Of a stretch of 64,000 nucleotides of DNA, positions 61,542 to 64,000 are shown one piece after another. The notes below the pieces were generated by a model, which was given only the letters and a program-made list of their open reading frames with translations, searched no databases and was not told where the DNA came from. Where the stretch lies: the NCBI GenBank assembly GCA_902521725.1, contig CABYTF010000003.1, positions 1 to 64,000 on the forward strand, given 5' to 3'. The translations under genes and the position numbers were made by a program. Numbering within the stretch: position 1 is the first letter of the stretch; every line of letters begins with the position of its first letter. The stretch comes from an uncultured Gammaproteobacteria bacterium (GTDB lineage: Bacteria; Pseudomonadota; Gammaproteobacteria; GCA-002705445; GCA-002716945).

Positions 61542-62120
61542 ATGCAAAAACCACTCAAAACATTATTAAAATTATCATTAATCTTATGTCTACTAAGTCC
61601 TCTTAACTCATTTTCTGATTTATCAAAAGCATTTCCTGATATGACGGATGTTTTTTCCGATATTGACTTTTATAATGAATCAAAAGAGCTTGAAAAGTTC
61701 GTAGGTTACAAAGACAAAGTGTTGCTGGTATTTTTTGGTTACACACATTGCCCTGATGTTTGCCCAACCACAGTTTTAGATATGGCGAGAGTACTGAATG
61801 CATTGGGTGATGACTCAAATGAAGTCCTACCCATTTTCATAAGCGTTGATCATAAAAGAGATGATTATACAAAAGTAAGAAATTACGTAGATTTTTTTGA
61901 TACAAGAATTGCAGCTCTAACCTCAGATAAAGAAAATATCGACAAGCTAACGAAGTTCTTCAAAACAAAGTATGAACTTGTAGACCCGGCAAAACCTGGG
62001 TTTCTTGTGGAGCATAGTTCCAATATATACATCTTGGACAAGAGTCTTCATGTAAAAAAAATCATACCTAACGGTATCCCAAGCGAGGAAATTACCGTCA
62101 TGCTGAAAAAATACCTTTAA
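61542..62120 (+). CDS. SCO1/SenC family copper-handling protein
   Basis: About 192 residues starting with a signal sequence or anchor (KPLKTLLKLSLILCLLSPL). The copper/redox site GYTHCPDVCPTT has Cys70 and Cys74, and the distal His is in VEHSSNIYILD. This is the standard CX3C SCO, unlike the fused one at 52-54 kb. SCO proteins deliver copper, for example to cytochrome oxidase; near a copper-dependent methanethiol oxidase it may serve that enzyme. An in-frame GTG at 61533 is an alternative start; neither has a Shine-Dalgarno. The end is 2 bp from convergent pcd. Confidence 0.9.
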   Translation: MQKPLKTLLKLSLILCLLSPLNSFSDLSKAFPDMTDVFSDIDFYNESKELEKFVGYKDKVLLVFFGYTHCPDVCPTTVLDMARVLNALGDDSNEVLPIFISVDHKRDDYTKVRNYVDFFDTRIAALTSDKENIDKLTKFFKTKYELVDPAKPGFLVEHSSNIYILDKSLHVKKIIPNGIPSEEITVMLKKYL

Positions 62121-62122
62121 GC

Positions 62123-62491
62123 TTAATCGTACTTGATATATTTGAATCTAGGATCATCAGGTGTGCCCTCTAATGTATTATCTTCATTAGATGGTTGCCA
62201 TTGAACAACGGACTCAATTTTTTCTGCTAAAAGAAAGTCTTTGTCAGTAATACCTTTTGCCGCATGATTTTGTAGTTTTACAACAACGAAACCATAAGAT
62301 GCAGCTAGATCTGGATGATGCCATGCAGCTTCAGCTAGATGGCCTACAGTATTAATAACCATCAACGTCCCTTTCCAGCCGCTTGTTTTATATTTTCTCC
62401 TTATCCACCCATTCTCATAAAACCAGTGTGGTAATTTTTCGGATAAGTAATTTTTAATTTCATCTTCTGAATATACTCTCTCTTCACTCAT
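62123..62491 (-). CDS. pcd: Pterin-4a-carbinolamine dehydratase
   Basis: 122 residues of the PCD/DCoH family. The active-site stretch is AEAAWHHPDLAASYGFVVVKL (about residues 73-93, His-His-Pro) with QNHAAKGITDKDFLLAEKI following. It dehydrates pterin carbinolamines. A pcd gene belongs to the H4MPT gene set of several methylotrophs and is thought to act on a methanopterin precursor. There is no aromatic amino acid hydroxylase here to suggest the classical role. AAGGAG precedes the ATG. Confidence 0.9.
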   Translation of the reverse strand: MSEERVYSEDEIKNYLSEKLPHWFYENGWIRRKYKTSGWKGTLMVINTVGHLAEAAWHHPDLAASYGFVVVKLQNHAAKGITDKDFLLAEKIESVVQWQPSNEDNTLEGTPDDPRFKYIKYD

Positions 62492-62525
62492 AATTAACTC
62501 CTTGAAAGTAATAATTTTTGTCAGG

Positions 62526-62553
62526 TTGATTCAATATATAATAAACATATAAT
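62526..62553 (+). promoter_or_regulatory. Candidate promoter of the formate dehydrogenase operon
   Basis: TTGATT (62526-62531), a 16-bp spacer and a perfect TATAAT (62548-62553) lie 33 bp before the ATG at 62586. A purine stretch CAGGGAA follows before the start codon. Confidence 0.55.
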
Positions 62554-62585
62554 TGTGTATAGTTATCAGGGAATGAATATCAAAT

Positions 62586-64000
62586 ATGAAGACAAAGCTT
62601 AAAGAAAAAATTACTCTGAGGCCTCGTGGCCGCAAAGTAGATTTTGAAGTATTGAAGTCGCTAGAAAAGCTTCTTGATGTCTCCTCATACAGAAGGGATC
62701 ACCTAATTGAGTATCTGCATAAGATTCAGGACTCAAATGGTGCTATCACGAAAGATTATATGACTGCTCTATCTAGTTTAATGGGTATATCACAAACTGA
62801 GGTTTATGAGGTCGCGACTTTTTATCATCATTTTGACGTTGTTGACAGTGAAAAAGATAAACCTCCGGCTTTGACAGTCAGAGTTTGTGACTCAGTATCT
62901 TGTGAAATGAATGGCGCAAATGAATTAGCGCAAATGTTGGATGATTACTACAAAGGTACAGTCAGGATACAAAAAGTACCTTGTATCGGCAGATGTCAAT
63001 CTGCACCAGCTGCGGTAGTAAAAATGAACCCTGTAGACAATGCAACTTTTGAAAAAGTCAAAAAAAATGTTGATGCGAAAGCTTTTTATCCTGAGTTGCC
63101 AAAATACATAGATCTAAGTGAATATATAAAGAGCGATGGATACAAAATCTACGAATCTATTTGTAACGGTAAAATATCAGCGGAAGATGCGGTTTCCATT
63201 CTTGAGGATTCTGAATTAAAAGGCTTAGGTGGCGCAGGATTTCCTGCTGGGCGTAAGTGGAGGATTCTCAGAGATCAACAAGCGCCTAAACTTCTTGCGA
63301 TCAATATTGATGAGGGTGAGCCTGGTACATTTAAAGATAGACATTATCTTGAATCTGACCCGCACAGATTTTTTGAGGGAATGTTAATTGCATCGAAAGT
63401 AGTTGGTATTGATAAAATATATATCTATCTAAGAGATGAGTATCCTGCTGTCAAAATTATCATGGAACAAGAAATCGAAAAAATTAAGAAACACTTTGAT
63501 GACATTCCAGATATAGAAATGAGACGTGGCGCAGGCGCATATATTTGTGGTGAAGAGTCTGCAATGATTGAATCTATTGAAGGCAAACGAGGAATGCCAA
63601 GATTGCGTCCTCCTTTTGTGGCACAAGTAGGTCTATTTGGGCGTCCTACACTTGAGCATAACATGGAGACGCTTCATTGGATTAGAGACATACTTGATAA
63701 AGGTTCTAAGTGGTTTGCTGACAAAGGTGTTAACGGAAGAAAAGGGTTAAGATCTTTTTCTGTCAGTGGACGAGTAAAAAAACCTGGTGTTCATCTAGCT
63801 CCAGCAGGAACTACAGTCCAAGAACTCATCGACGACTATGCAGGTGGTATGTTGGATGGTCATGAATTTTATGGCTACTTCCCAGGCGGTGCATCTGGGG
63901 GAATTCTACCGGCATCTATGAACGATATACCTCTCGACTTTGGGACACTAGAAGAGTATGGATGCTTTATAGGCTCTGCGGCTGTTGTAATATTGTCAGA
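62586..64000 (+). CDS. NAD-linked formate dehydrogenase, fused FdsG-FdsB beta subunit (partial, 3' end outside window)
   Basis: 471 codons are present without a stop. Residues about 20-165 form a NuoE/FdsG thioredoxin-like [2Fe-2S] domain with Cys101 and Cys106 (VCDSVSCE) and Cys133 and Cys137 (PCIGRCQ). The rest is NuoF/FdsB: FMN/NAD loops GLGGAGFPAGRKW (213-225) and IDEGEPGTFKDRHYLE, then GAGAYICGEESAMIESIEG. This E-F fusion is the architecture of the beta subunit of the soluble NAD-dependent formate dehydrogenase FDH1 of Methylobacterium. In the context of Fae-Mtd-Mch-Fhc it completes oxidation to CO2 and gives NADH. The catalytic Mo/W subunit should follow outside the window. Complex I NuoEF is excluded mainly by the fusion and context. 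Confidence 0.9.
   Translation, partial: MKTKLKEKITLRPRGRKVDFEVLKSLEKLLDVSSYRRDHLIEYLHKIQDSNGAITKDYMTALSSLMGISQTEVYEVATFYHHFDVVDSEKDKPPALTVRVCDSVSCEMNGANELAQMLDDYYKGTVRIQKVPCIGRCQSAPAAVVKMNPVDNATFEKVKKNVDAKAFYPELPKYIDLSEYIKSDGYKIYESICNGKISAEDAVSILEDSELKGLGGAGFPAGRKWRILRDQQAPKLLAINIDEGEPGTFKDRHYLESDPHRFFEGMLIASKVVGIDKIYIYLRDEYPAVKIIMEQEIEKIKKHFDDIPDIEMRRGAGAYICGEESAMIESIEGKRGMPRLRPPFVAQVGLFGRPTLEHNMETLHWIRDILDKGSKWFADKGVNGRKGLRSFSVSGRVKKPGVHLAPAGTTVQELIDDYAGGMLDGHEFYGYFPGGASGGILPASMNDIPLDFGTLEEYGCFIGSAAVVILS

Noticed and set aside
62586-64000. Complex I subunits NuoE-NuoF
   Set aside because: E and F are fused in one protein, no other nuo genes precede it, and the surroundings are one-carbon genes; formate dehydrogenase beta subunit fits better.
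1-64000. CRISPR arrays, insertion sequences, prophage, tRNA genes
   Set aside because: Looked for repeats with regular spacers, transposase-like proteins, terminal inverted repeats and cloverleaf ends; none found.

Overview
The window is AT-rich (by eye about two thirds A+T, not counted), almost entirely coding, and comes from a gammaproteobacterium. The evidence is the divergent rluD/bamD pair, the coaE-zapD-mutT neighbourhood, a DciA-type DUF721 gene between secA and lpxC, and rnpB directly upstream of the mraZ-led division and cell-wall (dcw) cluster. Genes overlap by 1-40 bp, convergent genes abut or overlap without terminators, and no transposon, phage gene, tRNA or CRISPR array was seen. 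This is the look of a streamlined, probably aquatic, genome. No stretch longer than about 300 bp lacks a gene once rnpB is counted.

Layout. 1-12.4 kb is housekeeping: a truncated RND efflux pump with its adaptor, pgeF, rluD, bamD, nadE, a PP0621-like membrane protein, a 26-codon hydrophobic ORF, coaE, zapD, a Nudix/ThiE-like fusion, argJ and secA. 12.4-31.2 kb is the dcw cluster on the minus strand. In transcription order it runs rnpB, mraZ, a minimal J-domain protein, rsmH, ftsL, ftsZ, ftsI, murE, murF, mraY, murD, ftsW, murG, murC, murB, ddl, ftsQ, ftsA and lpxC. Two things differ from the usual order: ftsZ lies between ftsL and ftsI rather than after ftsA, and a J-domain gene sits between mraZ and rsmH. 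ftsI appears to lack an ATG, GTG or TTG start in front of its membrane anchor. 31.2-33 kb holds a methyltransferase and dusA.

33-51.6 kb is a tetrahydromethanopterin (H4MPT)/methylofuran one-carbon island. It has catalytic genes (fae, mtdB, mch, fhcBADC) and many cofactor genes: a DmrB/AfpA-like flavoprotein, a dihydropteroate-synthase-like protein, DUF447, MfnB-like, PabB, an ASKHA protein, a HisA-like protein, a CitG-like protein, three ATP-grasp ligases and beta-RFAP synthase, with a MobA-like gene at its head. Together they oxidise formaldehyde to formate.

51.6-64 kb is the most interesting part. A periplasmic methanethiol oxidase (MTO) lies beside a SCO1-MauG fusion, a TlpA thioredoxin, a FadL/TodX-type outer-membrane channel and a small unknown membrane protein. 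Next come a complete XylM/AlkB-type di-iron membrane monooxygenase with its own ferredoxin, a GST and a XylA-type ferredoxin reductase. A second SCO protein, pterin carbinolamine dehydratase and the start of an NAD-linked formate dehydrogenase (fused FdsG-FdsB) follow. Read together, the window encodes uptake of a small hydrophobic substrate, oxygenation, methanethiol oxidation to formaldehyde (plus sulfide and peroxide), and formaldehyde to formate to CO2. My main hypothesis is a methylated-sulfur (dimethylsulfide/methanethiol) oxidation locus in which the XylM-like enzyme replaces the known flavin-type DMS monooxygenase. The families are well supported; the monooxygenase substrate is inference.

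Translation signals fall into two groups. The C1/sulfur catabolic genes mostly have clear Shine-Dalgarno sequences. Several housekeeping genes instead have a -10-like box 5-9 nt before the ATG and no Shine-Dalgarno, which suggests leaderless mRNAs; lpxC is the clearest case.
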